In this document: piece by piece, positions 17,186 to 25,316 of the stretch
How the letters are laid out: the number at the start of each line of letters is the position of its first letter
Position numbering within the stretch: position 1 is the stretch's first letter
Source: Spirochaetales bacterium
GTDB lineage: Bacteria; Spirochaetota; Spirochaetia; Treponematales; UBA12059
Direction of reading: 5' to 3'
DNA length: 64,000 bases
Assembly (NCBI GenBank): GCA_016928955.1
Contig: JAFGJV010000039.1
Span: 57,329-121,328, forward strand
Made by a program: the position numbers and the translations under genes
Notes under the pieces: generated by a model
Seen by the model: only the letters and a program-made list of their open reading frames with translations
Databases searched by the model: none
Told to the model about the DNA's origin: nothing

Positions 17186-18039
17186 CTGGAACCACGGCTG
17201 AGCCCGCCGTTGCAGTTGGCCCCTGGAAGGTGCTGATCGTCGACGACGCTGAGGAAATTCACAATGTCACCCGCCTGGTCCTGTCCAGGTTCGAGTTCGA
17301 CGGGCGTGGACTGGATCTTCTGGACGCGTATTCAGCCTCGGAGGCCATGGGCATCCTGCGGGAGGAAGACGACATAGCCCTGATCCTCCTGGACGTGGTC
17401 ATGGAAACCGACCGCGCCGGGCTTGATCTGGCCCGGGAAATCCGGGGCACCCTGGGCAATACGGCCACGCGCATCATCCTCAGGACCGGCCAGCCCGGCC
17501 AGGCGCCGGAACGCGACGTCATCCTCAACTACGACATCAACGACTACAAGGAAAAGACCGAGCTGTCGGCGCAGAAGCTGTTCACCATGCTCGTGTCGTC
17601 GCTCCGCGACTATCAGCGCATCGTGTGCCTCCAGCGCTGCAAGACCGGCCTTGGCCGCATACTGGGCGACGTGGACCGGCTCAGAACCCTGGGACAGCAT
17701 GAGGAAGCGGCCAGGACCGCTCTTGACCACCTGTCCCGGCTCCTTGGCAGGCACGCGGTCAACGGTTGCGCCGCCACGCCGCTCAACGGAAAGTGGACAT
17801 GCGTGGCAACGGCCGGTTCCTGGGATGCAAGCCCGGGCACGCGTGGGGTGCTTGACGGCGACCTGGCTGGGCTCTGCGCACGGGCCGCCGCGTCGAGCGC
17901 ATATATACAGGAAGGCGGCCGACTGGCCGTGGCGTGTCCCTCGGGCGACTGCGTGCTTGTCCTGGATTGCCCGGAACCCCTGTCCCGCATGGACAGGGAA
18001 ATGGTAGACACCTTCAGGACGGCCGCCTGCGCCAATTGA
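17182..18039 (+). CDS. Response regulator with REC and DUF3369 domains
   Basis: A 285-aa protein. Residues about 17-145 form a receiver domain: VLIVDDAEEIHNVTR, phosphoacceptor Asp in LILLDVVMETD, then IILRTGQPGQAPERDVILNYD and INDYKEKTELSAQKL, the last a hallmark of receivers joined to DUF3369. Residues 150-280 match DUF3369 loosely and include several Cys. Larger relatives continue into HD-GYP or GGDEF domains; this one stops, so output is probably by protein contact. No cognate kinase is adjacent. A CGGAG site lies upstream of the ATG. Confidence 0.85.
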   Translation: MTGTTAEPAVAVGPWKVLIVDDAEEIHNVTRLVLSRFEFDGRGLDLLDAYSASEAMGILREEDDIALILLDVVMETDRAGLDLAREIRGTLGNTATRIILRTGQPGQAPERDVILNYDINDYKEKTELSAQKLFTMLVSSLRDYQRIVCLQRCKTGLGRILGDVDRLRTLGQHEEAARTALDHLSRLLGRHAVNGCAATPLNGKWTCVATAGSWDASPGTRGVLDGDLAGLCARAAASSAYIQEGGRLAVACPSGDCVLVLDCPEPLSRMDREMVDTFRTAACAN

Positions 18040-18062
18040 CCGGATCCATCGATAATGCGACG

Positions 18063-19328
18063 TCAGATCCTCAGGGACAGGAAGGGTATGCGCATCTCGT
18101 CCGCGCTCATGCCGCCGTGGTTGCCGCGGTTGGCCAGCGTAAAGCGACCGCCGTGCCACCACACGCTCTCCCCCGCCCTGGGCAGAACCACCAGGTCGCC
18201 GGCCCTGGATTTGAGGTCCGGAAGGAGCGGGCCGGGACCATACGCTCCGGCGCCAGCCAGCTCGTCAAACGCGAACACGTCCGCGCGGCCTGACAGCATG
18301 GCCGCCAGACGCCCCTTCAGCTCATCCTCCGCACCTGGGAGCGCGTGGATGAACAGGCTCCTGCCCATACCGCCCGCCGGTATGAGGGGGCCTCCGTCTG
18401 CGCCCCTGGCTATGAGCTTGTCCATGTCCGGCCACAGCCTGTCCAGATAGACGGTCTCCTCTGGCCGCACGTCCACCTGCCCGTGGTCCGCGGTCACCAA
18501 GACCAGGGTACCGGCGGGCGCGCTTTCCACAAAGCGACCGATCAGGGCCAACAGCTTGTCCGCCTCCCTGTCGGCCTCCTGAGACGAGGGGCCGTGTCTA
18601 TGGGCCACCGTGTCATGGCTGTCCAGATAGACAAAGTGGTAGGCCGGCTTGGTGCCGGCGGCTACTGCCCGGGCGGCCATATCCACGGCTCCCTCGGGTG
18701 AGGGCGTTGCCACCACGTCGGCGCCGCCCGCCATCCTGTCGCTGAAATCGGACGGCGTGAAGGCGGCGTTCGTATACAATCGACAGGCCACCCCCGCGGC
18801 CACGAGGGTTTTGATAAAAGCCGGTTCGGGAAAAATGTCGCGCGCCGTCCAGCCTTGCTTTTTCAGGCCGCCCGCGGGCCCTCCGGCGTGGCCCATGAGG
18901 AACGGGGCAATGACGGATCCCACGCGCGGTTCCCGGTAGTACCACTCAAGGACTCCGGCCTGGCCCGGAGGGAGGCCTGAGTACAGGGTAACGGTATGCA
19001 CCACCGTGGTGGACGGGAACTGGCTGGTCAGTACGGACACCACGCCCCGCTCCTCGAACTCGGCCAGTCCCGGCAGCCCTGTCCCCATACGCGCTTCCAC
19101 CCGGTTCCAGCCCAGGCCGTCTATCAGGAACAGCACCACCTGCCCGGCCGGCTGGAGGGTGCCGTGCACGCATGATGCCGGAAGGGCGTGGGACGGATCC
19201 GAACCGGACAAAACTGCCGCAATGGTGGCCGGTATGCGGGCGAAGCAGTATGACGAGTATAAGGGAAGGATCCTGGCCGGACCAAAACCAGAACGCGCCA
19301 CGGCGTCGAGCGATGCGTCATTGAACAT
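18063..19328 (-). CDS. Alkaline-phosphatase-superfamily phosphodiesterase / nucleotide pyrophosphatase
   Basis: A 421-aa two-metal hydrolase of the type I phosphodiesterase/nucleotide pyrophosphatase group. Metal and catalytic signatures in order: LFLIDGLGWN (Asp), QFPSTTVVHTVTLYSGLPPG (Thr nucleophile), VYLDSHDTVAHRHGP (Asp and His), LVTADHGQVDV (Asp-His) and NHGGMSADEMRIP (His) near the end. There is no signal peptide, so it is cytoplasmic; the substrate is open. I use the second ATG (19328, MFNDASLD) because TACAGT lies exactly 6 nt before it, with TTGCCG 17 bp upstream; the first ATG at 19334 would touch the -10. Confidence 0.88.
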   Translation of the reverse strand: MFNDASLDAVARSGFGPARILPLYSSYCFARIPATIAAVLSGSDPSHALPASCVHGTLQPAGQVVLFLIDGLGWNRVEARMGTGLPGLAEFEERGVVSVLTSQFPSTTVVHTVTLYSGLPPGQAGVLEWYYREPRVGSVIAPFLMGHAGGPAGGLKKQGWTARDIFPEPAFIKTLVAAGVACRLYTNAAFTPSDFSDRMAGGADVVATPSPEGAVDMAARAVAAGTKPAYHFVYLDSHDTVAHRHGPSSQEADREADKLLALIGRFVESAPAGTLVLVTADHGQVDVRPEETVYLDRLWPDMDKLIARGADGGPLIPAGGMGRSLFIHALPGAEDELKGRLAAMLSGRADVFAFDELAGAGAYGPGPLLPDLKSRAGDLVVLPRAGESVWWHGGRFTLANRGNHGGMSADEMRIPFLSLRI

Positions 19329-19377
19329 GCCCATACTGTAGCTTTGGGCGCAGCGCCCGGCAAGCGCCCTGGATTCC

Positions 19378-19406
19378 TTGACAGAGGGCCAACCGGCACG
19401 GATACT
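19378..19406 (+). promoter_or_regulatory. Promoter of the 19510 gene
   Basis: TTGACA, 17 bp, GATACT. This is one of the best -35 matches in the window. Confidence 0.55.
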
Positions 19407-19410
19407 TGCA

Positions 19411-19434
19411 GGGAACCGGGACCATTCGGTTCCC
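19411..19434. repeat. Inverted repeat at the start of the leader
   Basis: GGGAACCG and CGGTTCCC, separated by 8 nt, directly downstream of the -10. It could form an RNA hairpin at the 5-prime end of the message or be a repressor site. Confidence 0.45.
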
Positions 19435-19509
19435 GGTCACGGATCGTGCGGCGGCCCCAAAGCTCCGCGGCGCGCAGATCCGTAAGTACTCAAAGATCAA
19501 GGAGAAACC

Positions 19510-20010
19510 ATGTCTGACAGCAACAACCCCTACCAGAGCCCCAAGGCCGAAGCCAGCACCGTCGCCTCTATGGCAGATTCAGGCGCCATCACCGGCCGCA
19601 TGAAGGATTCCATTTCCGCCACGGCTCCCTGGATGCGTTTCCTCGGCATCGTAGGATTTGTGGGCGCTGGCATCATCGCCCTGTTCGGGCTATTCATGAT
19701 GTTCGGGATGATGGGTAGCTTCGCCGGCATGGGCGCCCTGGGCGCTTACGGCTTCGTTGGCGGACTTATTTACATCGGCATAGCCGTGGTCGCCTTCTTC
19801 CCGGCCCGCTACATGTTCCGCGCCGGAACGGGCTTCCGCTCCTATGTCCTGTCACAGCGTTCCGAAACCCTTGAGGGCGCCCTGGCCAACAACAAGTCTT
19901 TCTGGAAATTCACCGGCATCATTACCATCATCTACCTGGCCTTGATTCCCGTGATGATCATCGTCACCGCCGCGGCCACGGCCAGCGCCATGCGCGGTTA
20001 CGGGTATTAA
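19510..20010 (+). CDS. Small membrane protein, DUF5362-like
   Basis: A 166-aa protein beginning MSDSNNPYQSPKAE, a NPYxSP opening common in this kind of small membrane protein. Three or four membrane segments: about residues 40-72, 75-100 and 135-160, with the soluble SQRSETLEGALANNKSFWKF helix between the last two. AAGGAGA ribosome site. Own promoter at 19378. It precedes the RDD-to-DUF58 operon by 12 bp, so it may be its first gene. Function unknown; the family name is from memory. Confidence 0.7.
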   Translation: MSDSNNPYQSPKAEASTVASMADSGAITGRMKDSISATAPWMRFLGIVGFVGAGIIALFGLFMMFGMMGSFAGMGALGAYGFVGGLIYIGIAVVAFFPARYMFRAGTGFRSYVLSQRSETLEGALANNKSFWKFTGIITIIYLALIPVMIIVTAAATASAMRGYGY

Positions 20011-20022
20011 AACTTTTCGGCA

Positions 20023-20760
20023 TTGAGCGACAACGCGTCTGACCGGAGCCGCGACACCCTTGTCGCGGCCCGGACCCCCGAGGGCATAGAATACGAACTC
20101 AAACCTGCCGGCCTCATGGCGCGGGCCGTGGCCTACCTGGTGGACACGCTCATTTCCGGAGCAATATTCACGGTGGGCGCCATGATCCTTACGCTTGGGG
20201 CCAAGATCACCGGACAGTGGATCATCTACCTGTTCATGTTTGCCATCACCTGGTTCTACCACGTGTCCTTTGAGGTGTTCGGGGGCGGCCGCACACCGGG
20301 CAAACGGACTATGGGACTCAGGGTCGTCATGCCGGACGGATCGCCCGTGTCGCCGGGAGCATCGTTCCTGCGCAACGTCCTCCGGTTTGCGGATACCTTC
20401 ATGTCGCTGTATCACATAGCGTTCCTGACCATGACGGCAAGCCGGGATTTTAGACGGCTTGGCGACCATGCGGCGGGAACCCTGGTGGTATACGCGCGAA
20501 CCGACACGACGCTTGACCGCAGGGCGCGCATCGCGTGGCCGGATTGGGTCCCGACCATACAGCCGCCCAGGGCGCTCAGCAACCGCGAGCGCCAGACCAT
20601 CCTGGCCTTTGCCAGGCGCTACCCCTGGCTGGGACTCTTGCGGGCCAACGAGATAGCCACCGGGTACGCCCGCACCCTCGGCCTCTCTGACGAGCACAAA
20701 CTGGCTCCGTCCACCTACATTCTGGGCTTGGCCCGTTTCCTCGCGGGGGTGGGGCAATGA
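20023..20760 (+). CDS. RDD-family membrane protein
   Basis: A 245-aa protein. About residues 25-155 form the RDD domain: GLMARAVAYLVDTLISGAIF carries the Arg and first Asp, and FGGGRTPGKRTMGLRVVMPDG the conserved loop. Three or so membrane segments. The C-terminal 80 residues are soluble. The only in-frame start is TTG at 20023, with no clear ribosome site, 12 bp after the previous stop, so reinitiation is likely. First gene of an operon whose other members are SpoIIM, DUF4129-like, DUF4350, MoxR and DUF58. Confidence 0.85.
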   Translation: MSDNASDRSRDTLVAARTPEGIEYELKPAGLMARAVAYLVDTLISGAIFTVGAMILTLGAKITGQWIIYLFMFAITWFYHVSFEVFGGGRTPGKRTMGLRVVMPDGSPVSPGASFLRNVLRFADTFMSLYHIAFLTMTASRDFRRLGDHAAGTLVVYARTDTTLDRRARIAWPDWVPTIQPPRALSNRERQTILAFARRYPWLGLLRANEIATGYARTLGLSDEHKLAPSTYILGLARFLAGVGQ

Positions 20761-21743
20761 GACAGGAACTGTTCGTGGCCAGGCGCAAGGCTGACTGGGA
20801 ACTTGCTGAAAAGGTACTGTCGCTCAGCGGCCAGCACTTCAAGCCCGTGGCGGGCACCTTTCCGTCCCTGTTCCGGCGCCTGTCCCAGGATCTCAACACC
20901 GCGCGGGCCCAGGCCTACGATCCGGTCATCATCGAAAAGCTGGACCAACTGGTATTGGCCTGTCACCAGAAGCTGTACGGTACCAGGGCCTGGTCGCCGG
21001 CCGGGTTGTTCAGGTTCCTCGTTTCCGATTTTCCAAGGACGCTCAGGACGCACTGGAAGAGCTTTGCCGCCGCGACCATAATCTTCTACGGGCTTGCCGC
21101 CCTGTCAGCCGGCCTGGTCCTGAGCCAGCCCGAGTCCGCCTGGGATTTCATGCCGCCCAGCCAGCTTGAGACCATGGAAAACATGTACGACCCGGACGCC
21201 GAACATTTCCTGGAGCCCCGAGAGGCGTCCGGAGACGCCGACATGTTCGGCTTCTATATATACAACAACATTTCGATAGCCTTCAGGACCTTTGCCGGCG
21301 GCGTGCTTGCCGGCATTGGCAGCCTGTTTTTCCTGGCCCTGAACGGAGTGTCCTTCGGGGTGGTGGCAGGGCACCTGGTGAACGCCGGCTTCCAGGACAG
21401 TTTCTTTCCCTTTGTGATAGCCCACGGATCCTTTGAACTGACGGCCATCGTCATATCGGCCCAGGCCGGGCTCTTGCTTGGCTGGAGCGCGTTCGTGACC
21501 AGGGGCCTGTCCAGGTCGGAGTCGTTCCGCCGCGCTGCAAAGCCCGCGCTGACCCTGATAGGGGGAGCGGCCGTCATGCTGGTCGCGGCCGCCGTTCTTG
21601 AGGCGTTCTGGTCATCCAGGCACGAATTCCCGCTGAACCTGCGCTACGCCTCCGGAGCGGCGTGCTGGCTGTTCGTCGCCGCGTACCTGGGCTTGGGTGG
21701 CCGCGGCGGAAAACGCGGCAAGGCAAAAGGGGGCCGGACGTGA
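20757..21743 (+). CDS. Stage II sporulation protein M (SpoIIM/DUF95) family membrane protein
   Basis: A 328-aa protein with a soluble N-terminal helical part (RQELFVARRKADWELAEKVL, SLFRRLSQDLNTARA) and five or six membrane segments starting near residue 100. The segment GVLAGIGSLFFLALNGVSFG and the following AHGSFELTAIVISAQAG are characteristic of the SpoIIM/DUF95 family, which occurs widely in non-sporulating bacteria beside MoxR and DUF58 genes. Its role there is unknown. ATGA overlap with the RDD gene and GTGA overlap with the next gene. Confidence 0.9.
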   Translation: MRQELFVARRKADWELAEKVLSLSGQHFKPVAGTFPSLFRRLSQDLNTARAQAYDPVIIEKLDQLVLACHQKLYGTRAWSPAGLFRFLVSDFPRTLRTHWKSFAAATIIFYGLAALSAGLVLSQPESAWDFMPPSQLETMENMYDPDAEHFLEPREASGDADMFGFYIYNNISIAFRTFAGGVLAGIGSLFFLALNGVSFGVVAGHLVNAGFQDSFFPFVIAHGSFELTAIVISAQAGLLLGWSAFVTRGLSRSESFRRAAKPALTLIGGAAVMLVAAAVLEAFWSSRHEFPLNLRYASGAACWLFVAAYLGLGGRGGKRGKAKGGRT

Positions 21744-23197
21744 GCGACCTGTCCCGTACCGCTTTCCGCTTGCGTCCGCGCAGCATGTGGGAGGCCTTTG
21801 ACTCGGGCATCTTGATATGGAAGGCCAGCCTGGGCTCGGCTGCCACTCTGTTTGCCCTGCCCTTCGTCGCCCTTGCCCTGACGCTGTACTGTGTGCTTCC
21901 CAAGGAATCCCTGTTCTGGACCTGCTTCCTCCTGTGGTGGATCTTGCCCTTGTGGGACCGAATCCTGATCCACCTGTACTCCGTGCGTTTTTTCAGGCCG
22001 GAGGCTGGTTTCAAAGACGTGCTCAAAGGCCTTGGCCGCACGCTCCTTAAGGAGCTGATTCCCGACCTGACCTGGCGTCGCTTTGACCCAAGCCGGTCCG
22101 TCCGCCTCCCACTGAGGGTGCTGGAGAACGCGCGGGGCATGAACCTCAAAATGCGCTGGAACGCCCTGGAACGCGCCCAGCCCGGCTCGGGCTTCACGCT
22201 GACCAGCCTGTCCCTCCTGCTTGAGCTTGCCCTATCCTCTGGCTTTTTGTTGTTCGTCGTGACAGCGATGGAACTCGGCGGTTTTTTGACCGCCGTACTC
22301 GACCGGCCGTTCTTGGAGTACATGGGCCCGCTCCTGTACGCGTCGCTGGTGTCGGGGGCAATCATCATGGAGCCCCTCTACGTGGCCATGGGCTTTTCCC
22401 AATACATCAACAAAAGGGTCCTGACCGAGGGCTGGGACCTCCAGATTCATTTCCAGGATTTTGAGAAAGCCGCGTCCAAGCACGGCTCAGGGCTGAGCTC
22501 CGGTCTTGGCATACTGCTGGCTCTGTTTGTGGCCCTGAGCGCAGCCCCGCCCCTGGCCGCCCAGGAGACCGACGCGCCCATGGACAGCCTGAAAACCGTC
22601 CTGGACTCGCCGGATTTCGGGCATGACGAGGAGCGCTGGGTACTCCGCCTGCGCAACGGCGCGGAGAATGACGACGCGAACGCAGAAAATTCGGATGCTT
22701 CCGATTTCTTTGGCCAACTGCCCGAAATCGTTTCCAGGTCGCTCCGCTTCCTCCTGGTGGCAGCCCTAGCCCTGGCCCTTGTGGCTCTGATCGTGTACCT
22801 GTTCAGGAGCGCCGGACCAGCTGGAGCCAAGACGCCGCGAGTCGCCAAGGCTGAAAAACGCCCGCCCTTCAATCCCAGCGCCTCCCTGGCGGAGTCCGAG
22901 CGCCTGTTTCAGGAAGGCCGGGAGCGCGAGGCGTGGGCCATGCGCGCGCGCGTGATGCTTGCCGCCTACGGGTCTTCAGCGTCCTTGAACTTTCCAGCAG
23001 ACGCGACCGAGGGCGAGTGCCTCAGCCTGGCCGCCAGGCACGGTGGCCCGAACCTGGACGAACTGAGGGTCAATGTCGGAGCCTGGGTCGGCCTGGCCTA
23101 CGCAGGCAGGTCCCCTGGCGCAGCGGGCTTTCAGCGAGCCGGGGAATTCTGCCGCATCCTGCTGGCAACGCTTACGGCCAGGGAGGCGCGGGCGTGA
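21740..23197 (+). CDS. Multi-pass membrane protein with C-terminal DUF4129-like domain
   Basis: A 485-aa protein starting at GTG 21740, inside the previous stop. Two membrane segments near residues 25-70, two more around 160-210, another at about 255-275 ending in an Ala-rich PPLAAQE boundary, a periplasmic stretch, and a last segment near 340-360 (FLLVAALALALVALIVYLF). The cytoplasmic tail has the DUF4129-like pattern (ESERLFQEGREREAWAMRAR, then LNFPADATEGECLSLAARHG). DUF4129 usually follows transglutaminase domains; none is fused here. Probably a partner of the MoxR/DUF58 module. Confidence 0.75.
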   Translation: MSDLSRTAFRLRPRSMWEAFDSGILIWKASLGSAATLFALPFVALALTLYCVLPKESLFWTCFLLWWILPLWDRILIHLYSVRFFRPEAGFKDVLKGLGRTLLKELIPDLTWRRFDPSRSVRLPLRVLENARGMNLKMRWNALERAQPGSGFTLTSLSLLLELALSSGFLLFVVTAMELGGFLTAVLDRPFLEYMGPLLYASLVSGAIIMEPLYVAMGFSQYINKRVLTEGWDLQIHFQDFEKAASKHGSGLSSGLGILLALFVALSAAPPLAAQETDAPMDSLKTVLDSPDFGHDEERWVLRLRNGAENDDANAENSDASDFFGQLPEIVSRSLRFLLVAALALALVALIVYLFRSAGPAGAKTPRVAKAEKRPPFNPSASLAESERLFQEGREREAWAMRARVMLAAYGSSASLNFPADATEGECLSLAARHGGPNLDELRVNVGAWVGLAYAGRSPGAAGFQRAGEFCRILLATLTAREARA

Positions 23198-24342
23198 GAA
23201 AACCCTCAAACGGCCTTCTGATTACCCTAGGCGTGATCCTTGCCGCCGGACTCATAGGAATCAATACCTTCGAGCTTAAGAAAATCACCGAACGCGTAGG
23301 GGCCGATCCCAGCGTGAGGGCCAATCCTTTCAGCGTGGTTGAGCGCTGGCTGGCCGCCGAGGGCATACCGCGCCGTACGGAACGAAAGCTCGGCCAGGCA
23401 AACCTGGCCAGAACCCCCGAGGGCGTCATCCTGGCCATGGCTTCCAGCCTGGACCTCTCGGCCGACACCAACGACGAGCTCGTGCGGCTGATAGGGAACG
23501 GCAGATCCATGATCATCTTTGTGGACCTGGGTCAAAACGACTGGCTCAACAAAGTCTTGCTCAAGACATTCCTGGCGGACCTGGACATACAGTACAACTC
23601 CCTGCTGGACGAAGAGGGATTCATGGATGAAGTACTGGAAGAAATGCCCAATGGCGACGGCGAAGATGCACCGGCGAGCGCCGACCTCCCGTTGTTCGAG
23701 GACGCTGACCTGGACCGTATATCCCTTTTCAAAGTTGGCGACGGGAACTGGGAACCATTTGTAACGGTGGCGGTCGACTCGGGGTCGGTTACCGTCCTGG
23801 GAGAACCGCGCTTTATGTCGCCGGACAACATAACCGAACCTGAAAACGCCAAGCTTGCCTGGGCCTTGTCCGGCGGTGCGCCCGGGGCAGAACGCGGGCT
23901 TATCCTGGCCCATGGCCTGGACTCCGCGCAGGCCGGCGGCTTGGCCAACGCACTCCGGCGCGGCTTCTGGCCGGCCGCCGTGCTGTCGGCTTTGGCGCTC
24001 CTGGCCATCTTTGCGTGGCAGGTCGGTCCCTCGTTCGGGACTTTACGGCCCGTCCGCGAGCTCCCAAGCCTGGGCATACGCGAACGCTTCCGCGCGGAAT
24101 CAGCCTTCCTGGCCCGGAACCAGGCTCTCTCCACCTACCTGCAAGCTTACGCGGACACGATCAAAGCCAGACTGCGCGCCCGGGACCCGGATGTTGAGAA
24201 TCCAGCTGCGGACCTTGCCCGCATCTCCGGCCTGCCTGAAAAGGCCATACACGATGCCCTGGCCGGCGGCCAGCATTGTCAGGGAACCAAAGAATTCCTC
24301 AGGCACCTAGCCGTGCTAGAAACCATCATGGAGCGACTATGA
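23194..24342 (+). CDS. DUF4350 membrane-anchored protein
   Basis: A 382-aa protein with an N-terminal membrane anchor (LLITLGVILAAGLIGIN), an extracytoplasmic DUF4350-type domain (NPFSVVERWLAAEGIPRRTE, then MIIFVDLGQNDWLN) and a second membrane segment near residues 255-275 (FWPAAVLSALALLAIFAWQ) before a soluble tail. DUF4350 has a glutamine-amidotransferase-like fold but the catalytic residues are generally missing. GTG start overlapping the preceding stop by 4 bp, and ATGA overlap with moxR. Confidence 0.85.
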   Translation: MRKPSNGLLITLGVILAAGLIGINTFELKKITERVGADPSVRANPFSVVERWLAAEGIPRRTERKLGQANLARTPEGVILAMASSLDLSADTNDELVRLIGNGRSMIIFVDLGQNDWLNKVLLKTFLADLDIQYNSLLDEEGFMDEVLEEMPNGDGEDAPASADLPLFEDADLDRISLFKVGDGNWEPFVTVAVDSGSVTVLGEPRFMSPDNITEPENAKLAWALSGGAPGAERGLILAHGLDSAQAGGLANALRRGFWPAAVLSALALLAIFAWQVGPSFGTLRPVRELPSLGIRERFRAESAFLARNQALSTYLQAYADTIKARLRARDPDVENPAADLARISGLPEKAIHDALAGGQHCQGTKEFLRHLAVLETIMERL

Positions 24343-25316
24343 ACCAGACAACCAGCATGAGCGTTGAGAACGCCGCCCAGGCTATGCGGAACGTGGCGGC
24401 TGAAGTTGGCAAAGCCTTCATCGGCCAGAAGAACCTGGTGGACAGCGCAATGATAGCCCTGTTGGCGGGCGGCCACCTGTTGGTGGAGGGCATACCCGGC
24501 CTGGGAAAAACCCTGCTGGTGCGCGCTCTGGCCCGGGCCTTGGGCGGCGACTCAACACGCGTCCAGTTCACCCCGGACCTGATGCCCAGCGACATCAGCG
24601 GCCATGTCATGTTCGACTCCAAGAACGACACCTTTGTCACTAAAAAGGGCCCCATATTCACCAACCTGCTGGTGGCAGACGAAATCAACCGGGCCCCGGC
24701 CAAGACCCAGGCCGCCCTGTTCGAGGCCATGCAGGAATTCCAGGTCAGCCTGGACGGCGTCACCCATGCCCTGCCCCGGCCCTTCATGACCCTGGCCACG
24801 CAGAATCCTTTCGAGCATGAAGGCACCTACCCCCTTCCGGACGCCCAGAAAGACCGTTTCCTGATGAAGATAGTCCTGGACTACCCTCCGGCGGACGAGG
24901 AATCGGCCATGGTCGGCATGGTCATTGCCTCGGGTACGGGCGCGGAACTGATCACGGACGCCGTGCATACGGTCCTGGATCCGGCGGGTTTCATGGCCAT
25001 ACAGGCCGCGGCGTCGGGCGTGCGCGTCGATCCGGCTATTGTCGACTACGCGGTCCGCATCGTTGCGGCTACGCGCCACGATTCCAGCCTGGCGACCGGA
25101 GCCGGTCCCCGCGGCAGCCTGTCGCTGGTCAGGGCCGCTCGGGCAAAGGCCTTGCTTGACGGCCGCGACTTTACCCTGCCGGACGACATCAAGGCCGTTA
25201 CCGTGCCCGTCCTGCGCCACCGCGTAACCCTCAGTCCCGAAAGCGAGGTGGACGGGATCACGGAGAGCAAGATAATCGACATGGTGCTGTCCAAGGTCGA
25301 GGCTCCCCGCTCATGA
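24339..25316 (+). CDS. MoxR-family AAA+ ATPase
   Basis: A 325-aa chaperone-like ATPase. Walker A is EGIPGLGKTLLVRALARAL near residue 55, Walker B LLVADEINRAPAKTQAALFE near residue 115, sensor-1 TLATQNPFEHEGTYPLPDAQ near 160, with the arginine-finger region in DRFLMKIVLDYP. The C-terminal lid domain is complete. MoxR proteins work with VWA-domain or DUF58 partners to activate or mature other proteins. ATG start within the DUF4350 stop. Confidence 0.96.
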   Translation: MNQTTSMSVENAAQAMRNVAAEVGKAFIGQKNLVDSAMIALLAGGHLLVEGIPGLGKTLLVRALARALGGDSTRVQFTPDLMPSDISGHVMFDSKNDTFVTKKGPIFTNLLVADEINRAPAKTQAALFEAMQEFQVSLDGVTHALPRPFMTLATQNPFEHEGTYPLPDAQKDRFLMKIVLDYPPADEESAMVGMVIASGTGAELITDAVHTVLDPAGFMAIQAAASGVRVDPAIVDYAVRIVAATRHDSSLATGAGPRGSLSLVRAARAKALLDGRDFTLPDDIKAVTVPVLRHRVTLSPESEVDGITESKIIDMVLSKVEAPRS

